64,000 nt of DNA, from NCBI GenBank assembly GCA_964058845.1, contig CAXKVR010000088.1:124001-188000 (forward strand). The letters are read 5' to 3'. A program made the translations under genes and the position numbers. Below the pieces are notes generated by a model, which saw only the letters and a program-made list of their open reading frames with translations, did not search any database and was not told the origin of the DNA. Of the stretch, positions 12,227 through 24,521 are shown piece after piece (the stretch's first letter is position 1; the number at the start of each line of letters is the position of its first letter). The DNA is from Carex sylvatica (taxonomy: Eukaryota; Streptophyta; Magnoliopsida; Poales; Cyperaceae).

Positions 12227-14546
12227 GGCACGCCAAGCATCTTTCGCGGTGCATCTTTTATCTCCCTCCAATTGATGTTCTCCCCAGCATCGCGCAGCAT
12301 GCCAACTAGGCGGCCATCCCAACCACCTCTCTCCACGACTGGTGCACTGTGCTGGAGCATTTGACATCCTATGGCACGCCAAGCATCCTTCGCCATGCAG
12401 GCTAAGCTGTGTCCAACTCCTCTGATGGCTGTCAGTACCTGCACACAACATATTTTCATTATTATGACAATAAGAAGTGTAATTAGAATTTATAATTTTT
12501 AATTAAAGTAGGTTTAAGTATTTACCGAGTGAGCATTGACCGGACCCCAAGGCATGTAATTCCTAAATGAATCCATCAGTCTACGTCGAAGGATGTCGCC
12601 ATAATGACCGGTAAGGTAGACTGACGGCATGCCGTATCTCTGAAACCATACATCATATCTCAAAGACCCGGGACCAATACCCACTGACTCAGGAGGTGGT
12701 GGACTCCATAAGTGCTGATCCGGATGTCGAGCCCAGTCATACTCCTGGCTGAAACGCTGCCTCCAGTCGACTTTGGGCTTAGTATGCGTCGTACTGCAAG
12801 TATAATTAATTAGAAAAATGAAAAACATTGGCAATATTAAAGTTATAACACTAATTAAGTACATAGTACTTACTTGTGGAACTTCTCAGTACCATCCTTA
12901 CCCATCAGCGGGTACTCCGGGATGAAAGCATCTAACCCAAATTGTCGAGACACCCGATCGGGATAGTGGTACTCCACTATCCAGAAACAAACGACCGGTC
13001 CCTGGTAATACCAGAGTGATCTCTGCTGTAATGTGAGCTGACTCAGAAGCCTGTGCTGATAGAATGGACGATATGGAAACCAATCGATACTCGCATCTAC
13101 GAGCATCTGGAGCTGACCCCGGACATAAGAAACACCCCTACCAGTCTCCTCATAGCTGTGGTGAAGGCCCCATATGGCACCATATGCGGGGCATCTATCT
13201 GGATCGGGCACTCCCCACCGGAGAGCTGGATCTGGTATAACTGGCCGACATACCGGCAGATGTGACCACGACCAATGCTGGAGCAAAAGAAGCGGTCCGT
13301 GAAGCTGCTTGTTCCTCACCTGAAATTTTAACTTAAAATAAGAACTCGGTATTTATTCAACCTTAACTAACAATGTATTTTTAATAACAAAATTAGTACA
13401 GACTTACCAGACAAGCATGACACAGGGCTCTGTATAAGTGGGCGAGAACAGCTCCACCCCAGTTCCACCTCGATGGAGAAAGCATGTCCCTCAACAGAGA
13501 GAGAAACATAATCGGGACCGCGTCACCGCTGGAGTCCACGAACATGACTGCCCCACACAAGTCCAGCACATACGCCCTAGTATACCTACAATATAAAATA
13601 ATATGTTATTTTACATAGTTGAGATTATTGTTGAATTAATAAGTTATTTTAAAAGGTGTAATGGTACCTCAAGACCGCATCATCGTCAGTAGTCTCAGGA
13701 TGTATCCGATTCTGGAAGAAGTGAGAACGAAGTGCCACCAGAGAAATACAGTAACCAGAAAACCGTAAGTCATCCTCATCTTTCTTCTTCTTCTTCAATT
13801 TCTTCTGCATATTTTTTGGATGACACCCCAGCAACTCCGGTATCATCATCTGCAGGTCTGGATGGTCTGAGATGCCACCTATGGGGACACCATCGATAGG
13901 TAAACCCCATAGGGCGCTCACATCAGCAAGTGTGACTGTCATCTCCCCAACCGGAAGATGAAATGTATGGGTCTCAGGTCGCCATCTCTCGGCTAGACCA
14001 TGCAAAGAGATACATCGATCTTACTCTGCGGCATGGTGGCAATCTGATACAATCCAAGATTAATGAGGCATCGCTGCATCAGTGGATGTGCAACGAACGG
14101 AATCTCTGACCTGCGGTGCCTCACCGTAAGCATGACATCGTCCTGTATTTATTATCAATTTGTGAGACTCAAATCGTGTCATTTTTTAGTACTATTTAAC
14201 ATTACGTATAAAAATCACGTACCTCAATAGATGCCAACGAGACACGGTGCTTAACATGATGAGTCCATAGAAGAGGACTGAAAGTGTCAGGATCATGCCA
14301 ACCATCTCTACGCCCAGTCTGAGATGACGGATCCGCTCCAGTCGGATTCTCAAATTCCGCTCCAGCCATATCCTCATATGACTGCTCCGCTCCACCCGAG
14401 GACGGACCCGCTCCAGTCGGATCCACTGAGGATGGACCCGCTCCAGTCGGATCCACTGAGGACGGACCCGCTACAGGCGGATCCATAGCATCTGGACCCG
14501 CTGCAGTCGCTTGTGGGTCTCTCCACCGTCTAGAAGATCTACGCAT
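12223..14546 (-). pseudogene. Plant mobile domain (PMD) protein gene of the MULE, one frameshift
   Basis: Six minus-strand exons are visible: 14546-14223, 14142-13668, 13585-13408, 13319-12874, 12793-12526 and 12437-12223. Exon 1 encodes a low-complexity N-terminus with repeated PTGAGPSS units. Exon 2 carries ERWRPETHTFHLPVGEMTVT and DVSALWGLPIDG, the hallmark of the plant mobile domain (MAIN/MAIL family and transposon relatives). Exon 3 has YVLDLCGAVMF and WNWGGAVLAHLYRALC, also typical. Exons 4-6 give WGLHHSYEETGRG, WYYQGPVVCFW and DVWFQRYGMPSVYL. Splice phases agree across exons, but exon 2 needs one base more near 14010 (frame moves between SKID and HGLAERW). This is a one-base deletion or a sequence error. 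PMD proteins lack a known enzymatic activity; cellular relatives act in silencing. The 3' end contains a 22-bp near repeat (12224 and 12380). Confidence 0.8.
14401..14490. repeat. Short coding tandem repeat in the PMD gene
   Basis: About three units of 30 bp (GACCCGCTCCAGTCGGATCC and variants) encode PTGAGPSSVD-like repeats in the N-terminal part of the PMD protein. Confidence 0.7.
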
Positions 14547-14681
14547 ACTACATTTAAAAAAATATATATAATCAATCACAATAATTAAAAAATAGTAACT
14601 ACACATATTTTTATTATTACAACAACAATTCATCTCACCATATTTGTAAAATATATATCTAACCAATAACCGAAACACATG

Positions 14682-15485
14682 AATTTTAATCGAATTTTGA
14701 TTATAACAAATTACCAAATAACTACATGTGCTCGCAATTTATCAGATAAATTTCAAAATAATAATTTCTTTTATTCAAATTTATGTTTGGAAATATTATT
14801 AAGTTTTATACATTTTGCAACTACTATTTCTATGAAATTTCAATTAAAAGATACGTACCATACAACTTTTTATCCTGTCACAAAGAGGTCCCTAGGCAGG
14901 GACTGTTTTATAAACAAATTAATTTTTTTAAGCAAATTAATTATATTTACTACTATATTTTATTCACCATTAACCATTAAATTTTATAAAAATAGAAAAT
15001 TTTATTTACTATTAAATTTTATAAAAATATGAAATTTGCAAGAAAAATAAAAAACTGCAATTCACTTAATAACAAACACGCAATTTTAATCGAATTTTGA
15101 TTATAACAAATTACCAAATAACTACATGTGCTCGCAATTTATCAGATAAATTTCAAAATAATAATTTCTTTTATTCAAATTTATGTTTGAAAATATTATT
15201 AAGTTTTATACATTTTGCAACTACTATTTCTATGAAATTTCAATTAAAAGATACGTACCATACAACTTTTTACATCCTGTCACAAAGAGGTCCCTAGGCA
15301 GGGACTGTTTTATAAACAAATTAATTTTTCTAAGCAAATTAATTATATTTAGTACTAAATTTTATTCACCATTAACCATTAAATTTTATAAAAATAGAAA
15401 ATTTTATTTACTATTAAATTTTATAAAAATATGAAATTTGCAAGAAAAATAAAAAACTGCAATTCACTTAATAACGAATAGGCAA
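14682..15485. repeat. Tandem duplication of about 400 bp inside the MULE
   Basis: Two adjacent copies (14682-15081 and 15082-15485) are nearly identical, for example AACTACATGTGCTCGCAATT at 14719 and 15119. They lie upstream of the PMD gene start, in its promoter region, so the duplication may have doubled regulatory sites. Confidence 0.9.
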
Positions 15486-15847
15486 TTTTTAAACTAATTT
15501 TGATATACTTTAAAATAATTTATTTTTACTTAAAATTAATTTCTATTAATATATATACATGTCTTTCGTCAATTAATGTCAAAAACCTCTCAACCCTAAA
15601 TTTTGTAAACCATAAACTCTAACTTTATATTTCTAAACAAATCAAATAATTCAACCATAATAACCCCAAATTGAATCATAAACCATAAATTCAAAGAAGG
15701 GAATCATAAACTATACATTTTTAAGCAATTCACAATTCATAACCATAAACCCTAAATTGAACTATATCACATTCAAAAAAATTAAGCAATTCTACCATAA
15801 TTATTTTTTTATTAATAATCCCCAATCCAAACAATTCAATAAAGCAC

Positions 15848-16045
15848 CCAATTCGACCAATTCGACCAATTCGACCAATTCAACCAATTCAACCAATTCA
15901 ACTAATTCAACCAATTCAACCAATTCAACCAATTCAACTAATTCGGAACAACTCTAATTCAACCATTATCGAGTCACAATTCAACCAATTCACCAATTCA
16001 ACTAATTCAACCAATTCAACCAATTCGGAACAACTCTAATTCAAC
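15848..16045. repeat. 9-bp minisatellite in the MULE
   Basis: About twenty units of CAATTCAAC (variants CAATTCGAC and TAATTCAAC) in two blocks, separated by a copy of CGGAACAACTCTAATTCAAC. A short telomere-like run, TTAACCCTAACCCTAATCCT, follows at about 16064. Confidence 0.85.
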
Positions 16046-16292
16046 CATTATCGATTCACTAATCTTAACCCTAACCCTAATCCTAAATTTAACTAATCAA
16101 ATCGAAAAAACTTACATTCAAGAGCGGGAAAGGAGCGGAGCAGTCACGGCGGCAGCGGCAGGGGCGGAGACAGGAGCGGCGACGCAAATCTTTTCTTCTT
16201 TTTTCTTTTTTTCTGGCTTGGTTCGGAGCAGGGGCAGAGGGGGGGGCGGGATTAGGGCAGAGGAGGGGTGGGAGGGAGGGCTGCTGGGTGGG

Positions 16293-16524
16293 GAATATAA
16301 GCATAGTGGACCGCCAGGGGGGGGGGCGGTTTGCTGGGGTAGTGGACCGCCCAGGGGTGGGGCGGTTTGGTTGGGGTAGTGGACCGCCTTGGGCCCTGGC
16401 GGTTTCCTTCAATAATTGGGCCGCCAGTGGGCCTGGCGGTCGGGACAGGAATAAAAAAAAAAAAAAATGGCAGGGACATTGTTAAAATTTAGTTTTTTTT
16501 TAGGGGTATTAATAAAAATGGCCG
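16293..16524 (-). repeat. Right terminal inverted repeat of the MULE
   Basis: Reverse complement of the left repeat, but longer by one extra GGCGGTCCACTA-containing unit. It has three short direct repeats of the type AGTGGACCGCC at about 16305, 16340 and 16378. Confidence 0.9.
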
Positions 16525-17100
16525 GGCGCTCGGGCTCCGGATCTTTTCTTTAATAATCCCATGAACAAATTAATTTCACCTCTCCGATGTGCGATAAGCT
16601 ATTTTGTCCCATTAATTGATTCTTGGGAAACACGCTCACGCACATGCACATGATACATATTCACTTGAATAAAAAATAAACATAAAAACAATAATTTTTT
16701 TAATTCATATTGTTTCTGATACTTCTACATTGAACTAAATTAGTTTCTAATACAATGAAAAATCAGAAATTATTAAAGTACCGGTTACTGGGAAGAATTA
16801 CCAAATTAATTTACCTAATTATATCTATATCCATATATTATGTTGTTTTTGTTTTATAGAAAAATAATTTGTTGAATAATAAGTAGCTTTTGTCACAATA
16901 TCCAAATTATGTATTTGAATTATATCTGTATTCATATCTGTTTAGTATCTTATCTGTATTCGTATCTGAAAAATAAAATCAAATACGAGTATTGATTTAT
17001 CACTATCTGATCCGTTGTAACCCCTAGTTTCGGATATATTGAGATATTAACTCTATATTGGATATTTTCTTCATATTGGACATTTTTGGATTCATTTTCA

Positions 17101-17340
17101 GCAGGGGTGCAAATGAAGCGAATTCGGAGCGAATAATGCCAATATCAAATCCATATCTACATTTCAGTAAGCGGATACGAATACAAATACGTACGGATAG
17201 TTAAGAGATGTCAAGTTGTAAAACCAAATTCACTTTAAACAGATACATATACAAAGCGGATAATCCACAAATGCAGATTTAAACACGGATATAATATCGG
17301 ATAATTGAGTTATACAAGTTTTAAGATACAAATATCAATT
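17101..17340. mobile_element. Left-half relic of the hAT-type MITE family
   Basis: Starts CAGGGGTGCAAATGAAGCGA and continues TTCGGAGCGAATAATGCCAA, AAGCGGATACGAATAC and CGGATAATTGAGTTATACAA, matching the left part of 61414-62105. The right end is missing. Confidence 0.5.
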
Positions 17341-17344
17341 AAGA

Positions 17345-19244
17345 AAATTAAGAAAATAAAAAAAACAAATAAAAAAATAAAATAAAAAATATTAAAATGG
17401 AGGTGTGCATGCTCATTCTTTAATGGAGAAGAAAAAAAAAAGAGGTGGGAGAAAGGTTTGTAAAAATAAAAAATAAAAAAAAATTGAGAGTTAGAAATGA
17501 CAAAATTACTCGTAGCTTGTAAGCCCATAAACATGTGCTAGAAAGATAAATTAAATTGTTGCAAGTCGGAGTGTAGAATGCCTTACATACTTCAAAGTTC
17601 AAACAAACAAATTTATCATTCTTCTCAAGATTGATATCCTACAAGAAATATACAAATTAGTAGAATAAACGATAAATTAAATTGTTTACAAGACCTTTAA
17701 ATTATAAAATAATGTTACTCACTAAAGGATGTTCTTGATCAACTATTGTTCGAATCATGAATTCGTCAAGTTTAATATAATCATTTTATCGTCCGACCTT
17801 CAAAAGTATACTATTCCAATTTATGCTGACTAAACAAAAAAACATAATCTATGCAAGTAGCATATGGTGGTTCCTTTTACAGTTATCAGATATGTAAATA
17901 TAATAAAAATAAACACTTGTGATAATATCATGATAAAAATATACTATTGCAAAATTATGAAAATTTTCATGTTTAAAATCTTGAAAAATAACATGTGTAC
18001 AAACTACCGGAGCTTTGAAATTTTTTTCTAAATTTTCATGGACATGACTTTCTAAGCCAATGATGAAAAGAATGCAAGGGGTAAAGACTTCAACAAAATA
18101 GTTTTAGCTTCATACAGCGCATGAACCAGATGTAGTGCTGTTTTGATTCTACAGTACGTGCTCTGGTATAAAGTTAACATTCCTTTGTTAAAATGGTGAG
18201 CAGCTGTCCGCTGACAAATTTATTTAATGAAATAAAAGGCGAGCTGCTTTTTCAGTTCGCTATATTAATCCGAACTTTCAAATTATTTCATTTCAATTTG
18301 AAGAGGGATTCCTCATCGGATAAAAGTATTGACAGACTGATTTTTGTTTTATACAACACACATGTCGTATGCAAAGCTGCTGATTTTATTTTTCATCCGC
18401 TGAACGAGGCAAAAGATACTCTGTCAATATCTTTACCATCCTAATCCGGGAGTTCAGATCCAATGCGGAAGATGCTGCACCTATACCGGATAGAATGAGA
18501 TCTGCATCATTCTTTTTAACCTGGCACTAATCTTAAAGCAAAGCCCTATACGACATTCGCGTATTATATCCGAATTATATCCAAATAATTCGTTTTTTTG
18601 GTGATGCCGAACCGAACGCCGAATTATTCGGTTGACCGAACTTTGACTGAATTTTTGGCAGAATATATATTTTTTTTTGCTCTCTTGCAGGACTGAGATC
18701 TCTGATCCGCATAATTCTGAAATTGAAATAAAGGAGGGGAGATAGAAACAAATATCGGGCTGAATCTAACTGTAATTTTACACTATTACTCTTTTTTTTT
18801 CATCTATTTATCATAATCATGATTTTCTCACAAATGTCGATGATAAAGAGAATGACTTAGTTAAAAGAAAGAAACTTCACCAATTTTAGGTTTGGCAGTG
18901 GAATAGTAGTTATGCCTGGGTCAAGGACAAAAAAATGTAATGGTGAAACATTACTGTAGCCCGATTTCTGTTTCAATTTCAGTTCTTCCATTTTTTCTTT
19001 CTCTCTTCTAAGTCAGATTCAGCCCAATGGCAGTGGAATCATAATCTGCTTTTTTTTTTTTTGATAATAAAAAAAAAGTAGAAGCCAAGAACAAAAAAGA
19101 AGACAAATGGAACTTTACGTTTTCTGATTGTTGTTATTATTATTTATTTCACTATTATTAGACTCTTTTTTTCTAAATTTTGACAGATAATGCCCCTCCA
19201 TCTATAATTAGCGCACAACTATTTATATAATTAAGCTCAAGGGG
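17345..19244. other. Intergenic DNA, no gene recognised
   Basis: A polypurine/AT-rich stretch lies at about 17340-17480. A hAT-subterminal-like patch at about 18590-18650 repeats CCGAAC/TTCGG motifs. The reading frame at 18193-18444 has no recognisable domain. Nothing else is supportable. Confidence 0.45.
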
Positions 19245-19687
19245 AGACATAATGAGGCATTTATAGCCTTATTACAGTGTCTGTAGTCCAATAGTGTCTA
19301 CAGATGAAAAGATAATGAGGCATTTACAACCCTATTACAACACTCGAATTATAGGTGTTTGGAGAACTCTGATAATGTCTCTATATGGCAAGATAACAGG
19401 GTATTTACAACCCTAATACCACACTCCAATTGAAGGTGTTTGGAGTAGTCCAGTAGTGTCTACAGATGTCAAGATAATAGGGCATTTATAGCCTTATTAC
19501 AACACTCGAATTGTAGGTGTTTGGAGAACTCTAATAGTGTCTACATATGGCAAGATAATAGGGCATTTACAACCCTAATACAACACTCCAATTGATAGTG
19601 TTTGAAGAACTCTAGTAGTGTCTACAGATGACAAGATAATAAGGCATTTACAACCCTATTACAACACTCAAATTGTAGGTGTTTGGA

Positions 19688-22104
19688 GAACTCTGATAAT
19701 GTCTCTATATGTCAAGATAACTTGGTATTTACAACCCTATTACAATACTCGAATTGTAGGTGTTTGGAGAACTCTAATAGTGTCTATATATCCCCAGATA
19801 ATAGGATATTTACAACCCTAATGCAACACTACAATTGAAGGTATTTGGAGCACTCTAGTAGTGTCTACAGATAGCAAGATAATAAGGCATTTACAACCCT
19901 AATACAACACTCCAATTGAAGGAGTTTGGAAAACTCTAATAATGTCTCTATATGACAAGATAAGAAATCATTTACAATCCTAATAGAACACTCCAATTGA
20001 AAGTGTTTGGAGAACTCTAGGAGTGTCTCTATATGGCAGGATAATAGAGCATTTACAACTCTTAAACAACACTCGGATTTAAGGTGTTTGGAGCACTCAA
20101 ATAGTTTTTCTTTGTATGGCAAGATAATAGGGAATTTACCACTCTATTACAACACTCCAATTGAAGGAGTTTGGAGAACTCTAATAGTGTCTCTACATGG
20201 CAAGACAATAGAGCATTTACAATCCTTATACAACACTCCAATTGAAGATGTTTGGAGGACTCTAGTAGTGTACATAATGGGGGTAATTACAACCATAATA
20301 CAATATTCCAATTGAAGGAGTTTGGTGAACTCTGATAGTGTCTCTATATGGCAAGATAACAAGGTATTTACAACCCTAATACCACACTCCAGTTGAAGGT
20401 GTCTGGAGTAGTCCAGTAGTGTCTACAGATGGCAAGATAATGGGGTATTTACAACCCTATTACAATACTCGAATTGTAGGTGTTTGGAGAACTATATTAA
20501 TGTCTCTATATAGCAAGATAATAGGGCATTTACAACCCTAATATAACACTCCAATTGAAGGTGTTTGGAGCACACTAATAGTGTCTCTATTTATCAAGAT
20601 AATAGGGCATGTTCAACCCTAATACGAGACTCCAATTGAAGGTGTTTGGAGAACTATTGGAGTGTCTCTCGATTGCAAGATAATGGGGTATTTACAACGC
20701 TAATAAAATACTCTAATTGTAGGTGCTTGGAGCACTCTAATAGTTTCTCCAGTTGGCAATATAACAGGGTATTTACAAACCTAATATCATATTCCAATTG
20801 AAGGTGTTTGGAGCAGACCAGTAATGTCCATATATGGCAAGATAATAGGGTATTTTCAATACTAATACAACACTCCAATTAAAGGTGTAGCAGTCCAGTA
20901 GTGTCTACAGATTGCAAGATAATCGGACCTTTACAACCCTAATACAACACTCTAATTTAAGATGTTTGGAAAACTCTAACAGTGTCTCTATATGACACGA
21001 TAAGAGAGGATTTACAACCCTAATACAACACTCTAATTGAATGTGTTTGGAGCACTCTAATAGTGTTTCTATATATCAAGATAATAGGGAATTTACAACT
21101 CTATTACAACACTCCAATTGAAGGAGAGTGAAGAACTCTAATAGTGTTTCTACATGACAAAATAATAGAGCATTTACAATCCTTATACAACACTTCAATT
21201 GAAGGTGTTTGGAGCACTCTACTAGTGTCTCTATATAGCAAGATAATAGGGCAATTACAACAAAAATTCAACACACCAATTGAAGTTATTTGGAGTACTC
21301 TAATAGTGTATCTATATGGCGAGATAACAGGGTATTAACAACCCTAATGCAACACTCCAGTTAAAGGTGTTTAGATGACTCTTGTAGTGTCTACAGATGG
21401 CAACATAATGGGGTAATTACAGCCATAATACAATATTCCATTTGATGGAGTTTGGTGAACTCTGATAGTGTCTCTATATGGCAAGATAAGAGGGTATTTA
21501 CGACCCTAATACCACACTCTAGTTGAAGGTGTTTGGAGTAGTCCAGTAGTGTCTAAAGATGGCAAGATAATGTGGCATTTACAACCCTATTACAACACTC
21601 AATTTCTAGGTGTTTGGGGAACTATATTATTGTCTCTATATAGCAAGATAATAGGGCATTTAAAACCCTAAATTAACACTCCAATTGAAGGTGTTTGGAG
21701 GACACTAATAGTGTCTCTATTTGGTAAGATAATAGGACATTTACAACCCTAATACAACACTCCAATTGAAGGTGTTTGGAGAACTATTGGAGTGTCTCTG
21801 GATTGCAAGATAATGAGATATTTACAACCCTAATACCACACTCCAGTTGAAGGTGTTTGGAGTAGTCCAGTATTGTCTACAGATGGCAAGATAATGAGGC
21901 ATTTACATCCTTATTACAATACTCGAATTCCAGGTGTTTGGAGAACTATATTAATGTCTCTATATAGCAAGATAATAGGGCATTTACAACCCTAATAGAA
22001 CACTCCAATTGAAGGTGTTTGGAGCACACTAATAGTGTCTCTATTTGGCAAGATAATAGGACATTTACCACCCTAATACAACACTCCAATTGAAGGTGTT
22101 TGGA
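19688..22104. repeat. Higher-order repeat, copy 1 (2417 bp)
   Basis: A block of about 30 diverged 81-bp monomers, repeated exactly 2417 bp downstream. On reading I found no difference from copy 2. Confidence 0.93.
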
Positions 22105-24521
22105 GAACTCTGATAATGTCTCTATATGTCAAGATAACTTGGTATTTACAACCCTATTACAATACTCGAATTGTAGGTGTTTGGAGAACTCTAATAGTGT
22201 CTATATATCCCCAGATAATAGGATATTTACAACCCTAATGCAACACTACAATTGAAGGTATTTGGAGCACTCTAGTAGTGTCTACAGATAGCAAGATAAT
22301 AAGGCATTTACAACCCTAATACAACACTCCAATTGAAGGAGTTTGGAAAACTCTAATAATGTCTCTATATGACAAGATAAGAAATCATTTACAATCCTAA
22401 TAGAACACTCCAATTGAAAGTGTTTGGAGAACTCTAGGAGTGTCTCTATATGGCAGGATAATAGAGCATTTACAACTCTTAAACAACACTCGGATTTAAG
22501 GTGTTTGGAGCACTCAAATAGTTTTTCTTTGTATGGCAAGATAATAGGGAATTTACCACTCTATTACAACACTCCAATTGAAGGAGTTTGGAGAACTCTA
22601 ATAGTGTCTCTACATGGCAAGACAATAGAGCATTTACAATCCTTATACAACACTCCAATTGAAGATGTTTGGAGGACTCTAGTAGTGTACATAATGGGGG
22701 TAATTACAACCATAATACAATATTCCAATTGAAGGAGTTTGGTGAACTCTGATAGTGTCTCTATATGGCAAGATAACAAGGTATTTACAACCCTAATACC
22801 ACACTCCAGTTGAAGGTGTCTGGAGTAGTCCAGTAGTGTCTACAGATGGCAAGATAATGGGGTATTTACAACCCTATTACAATACTCGAATTGTAGGTGT
22901 TTGGAGAACTATATTAATGTCTCTATATAGCAAGATAATAGGGCATTTACAACCCTAATATAACACTCCAATTGAAGGTGTTTGGAGCACACTAATAGTG
23001 TCTCTATTTATCAAGATAATAGGGCATGTTCAACCCTAATACGAGACTCCAATTGAAGGTGTTTGGAGAACTATTGGAGTGTCTCTCGATTGCAAGATAA
23101 TGGGGTATTTACAACGCTAATAAAATACTCTAATTGTAGGTGCTTGGAGCACTCTAATAGTTTCTCCAGTTGGCAATATAACAGGGTATTTACAAACCTA
23201 ATATCATATTCCAATTGAAGGTGTTTGGAGCAGACCAGTAATGTCCATATATGGCAAGATAATAGGGTATTTTCAATACTAATACAACACTCCAATTAAA
23301 GGTGTAGCAGTCCAGTAGTGTCTACAGATTGCAAGATAATCGGACCTTTACAACCCTAATACAACACTCTAATTTAAGATGTTTGGAAAACTCTAACAGT
23401 GTCTCTATATGACACGATAAGAGAGGATTTACAACCCTAATACAACACTCTAATTGAATGTGTTTGGAGCACTCTAATAGTGTTTCTATATATCAAGATA
23501 ATAGGGAATTTACAACTCTATTACAACACTCCAATTGAAGGAGAGTGAAGAACTCTAATAGTGTTTCTACATGACAAAATAATAGAGCATTTACAATCCT
23601 TATACAACACTTCAATTGAAGGTGTTTGGAGCACTCTACTAGTGTCTCTATATAGCAAGATAATAGGGCAATTACAACAAAAATTCAACACACCAATTGA
23701 AGTTATTTGGAGTACTCTAATAGTGTATCTATATGGCGAGATAACAGGGTATTAACAACCCTAATGCAACACTCCAGTTAAAGGTGTTTAGATGACTCTT
23801 GTAGTGTCTACAGATGGCAACATAATGGGGTAATTACAGCCATAATACAATATTCCATTTGATGGAGTTTGGTGAACTCTGATAGTGTCTCTATATGGCA
23901 AGATAAGAGGGTATTTACGACCCTAATACCACACTCTAGTTGAAGGTGTTTGGAGTAGTCCAGTAGTGTCTAAAGATGGCAAGATAATGTGGCATTTACA
24001 ACCCTATTACAACACTCAATTTCTAGGTGTTTGGGGAACTATATTATTGTCTCTATATAGCAAGATAATAGGGCATTTAAAACCCTAAATTAACACTCCA
24101 ATTGAAGGTGTTTGGAGGACACTAATAGTGTCTCTATTTGGTAAGATAATAGGACATTTACAACCCTAATACAACACTCCAATTGAAGGTGTTTGGAGAA
24201 CTATTGGAGTGTCTCTGGATTGCAAGATAATGAGATATTTACAACCCTAATACCACACTCCAGTTGAAGGTGTTTGGAGTAGTCCAGTATTGTCTACAGA
24301 TGGCAAGATAATGAGGCATTTACATCCTTATTACAATACTCGAATTCCAGGTGTTTGGAGAACTATATTAATGTCTCTATATAGCAAGATAATAGGGCAT
24401 TTACAACCCTAATAGAACACTCCAATTGAAGGTGTTTGGAGCACACTAATAGTGTCTCTATTTGGCAAGATAATAGGACATTTACCACCCTAATACAACA
24501 CTCCAATTGAAGGTGTTTGGA
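22105..24521. repeat. Higher-order repeat, copy 2 (2417 bp)
   Basis: Same order of monomer variants as copy 1, including rare ones such as GGTGTAGCAGTCCAG (20886, 23303, 25720). Confidence 0.93.

Larger units (their letters stand above)
11403..16524. mobile_element. Complete MULE (Mutator-like element) carrying a plant-mobile-domain gene
   Basis: Both ends begin CGGCCATTTTTATTAATACC and form terminal inverted repeats of about 200 bp. The flanks are a 9-bp target duplication with one mismatch: GGCGCTTGG at 11394-11402 and GGCGCTCGG at 16525-16533. Nine-base duplications and long inverted repeats are typical of Mutator-like elements. The 5122-bp element holds a mudrA N-terminal remnant (plus) and a plant-mobile-domain gene (minus), convergent and overlapping at 12223-12226. 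The transposase catalytic region is missing, so the element is non-autonomous. Confidence 0.92.
10938..17028. mobile_element. Decayed hAT-type MITE, split by the MULE
   Basis: The left part (10938 to about 11400) matches the left half of the intact element at 61414-62105: AGAGCGAATAATGCTAATAT, GGATACAAATACGAATATGG, and the interior GAAGAAATTGAAAAAAAC. The right part (about 16880-17028) matches its right half, with repeated TATCTGTATTC motifs and the end GATCCGTTGTAACCCCTA. The MULE at 11403-16524 lies between them. The simplest reading is one old element into which the MULE jumped. Two independent relics is the alternative. Confidence 0.35.

Noticed and set aside
18193..18444. 83-residue frame in the intergenic region
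   Set aside because: No recognisable domain, no splice context, ordinary AT-rich composition.
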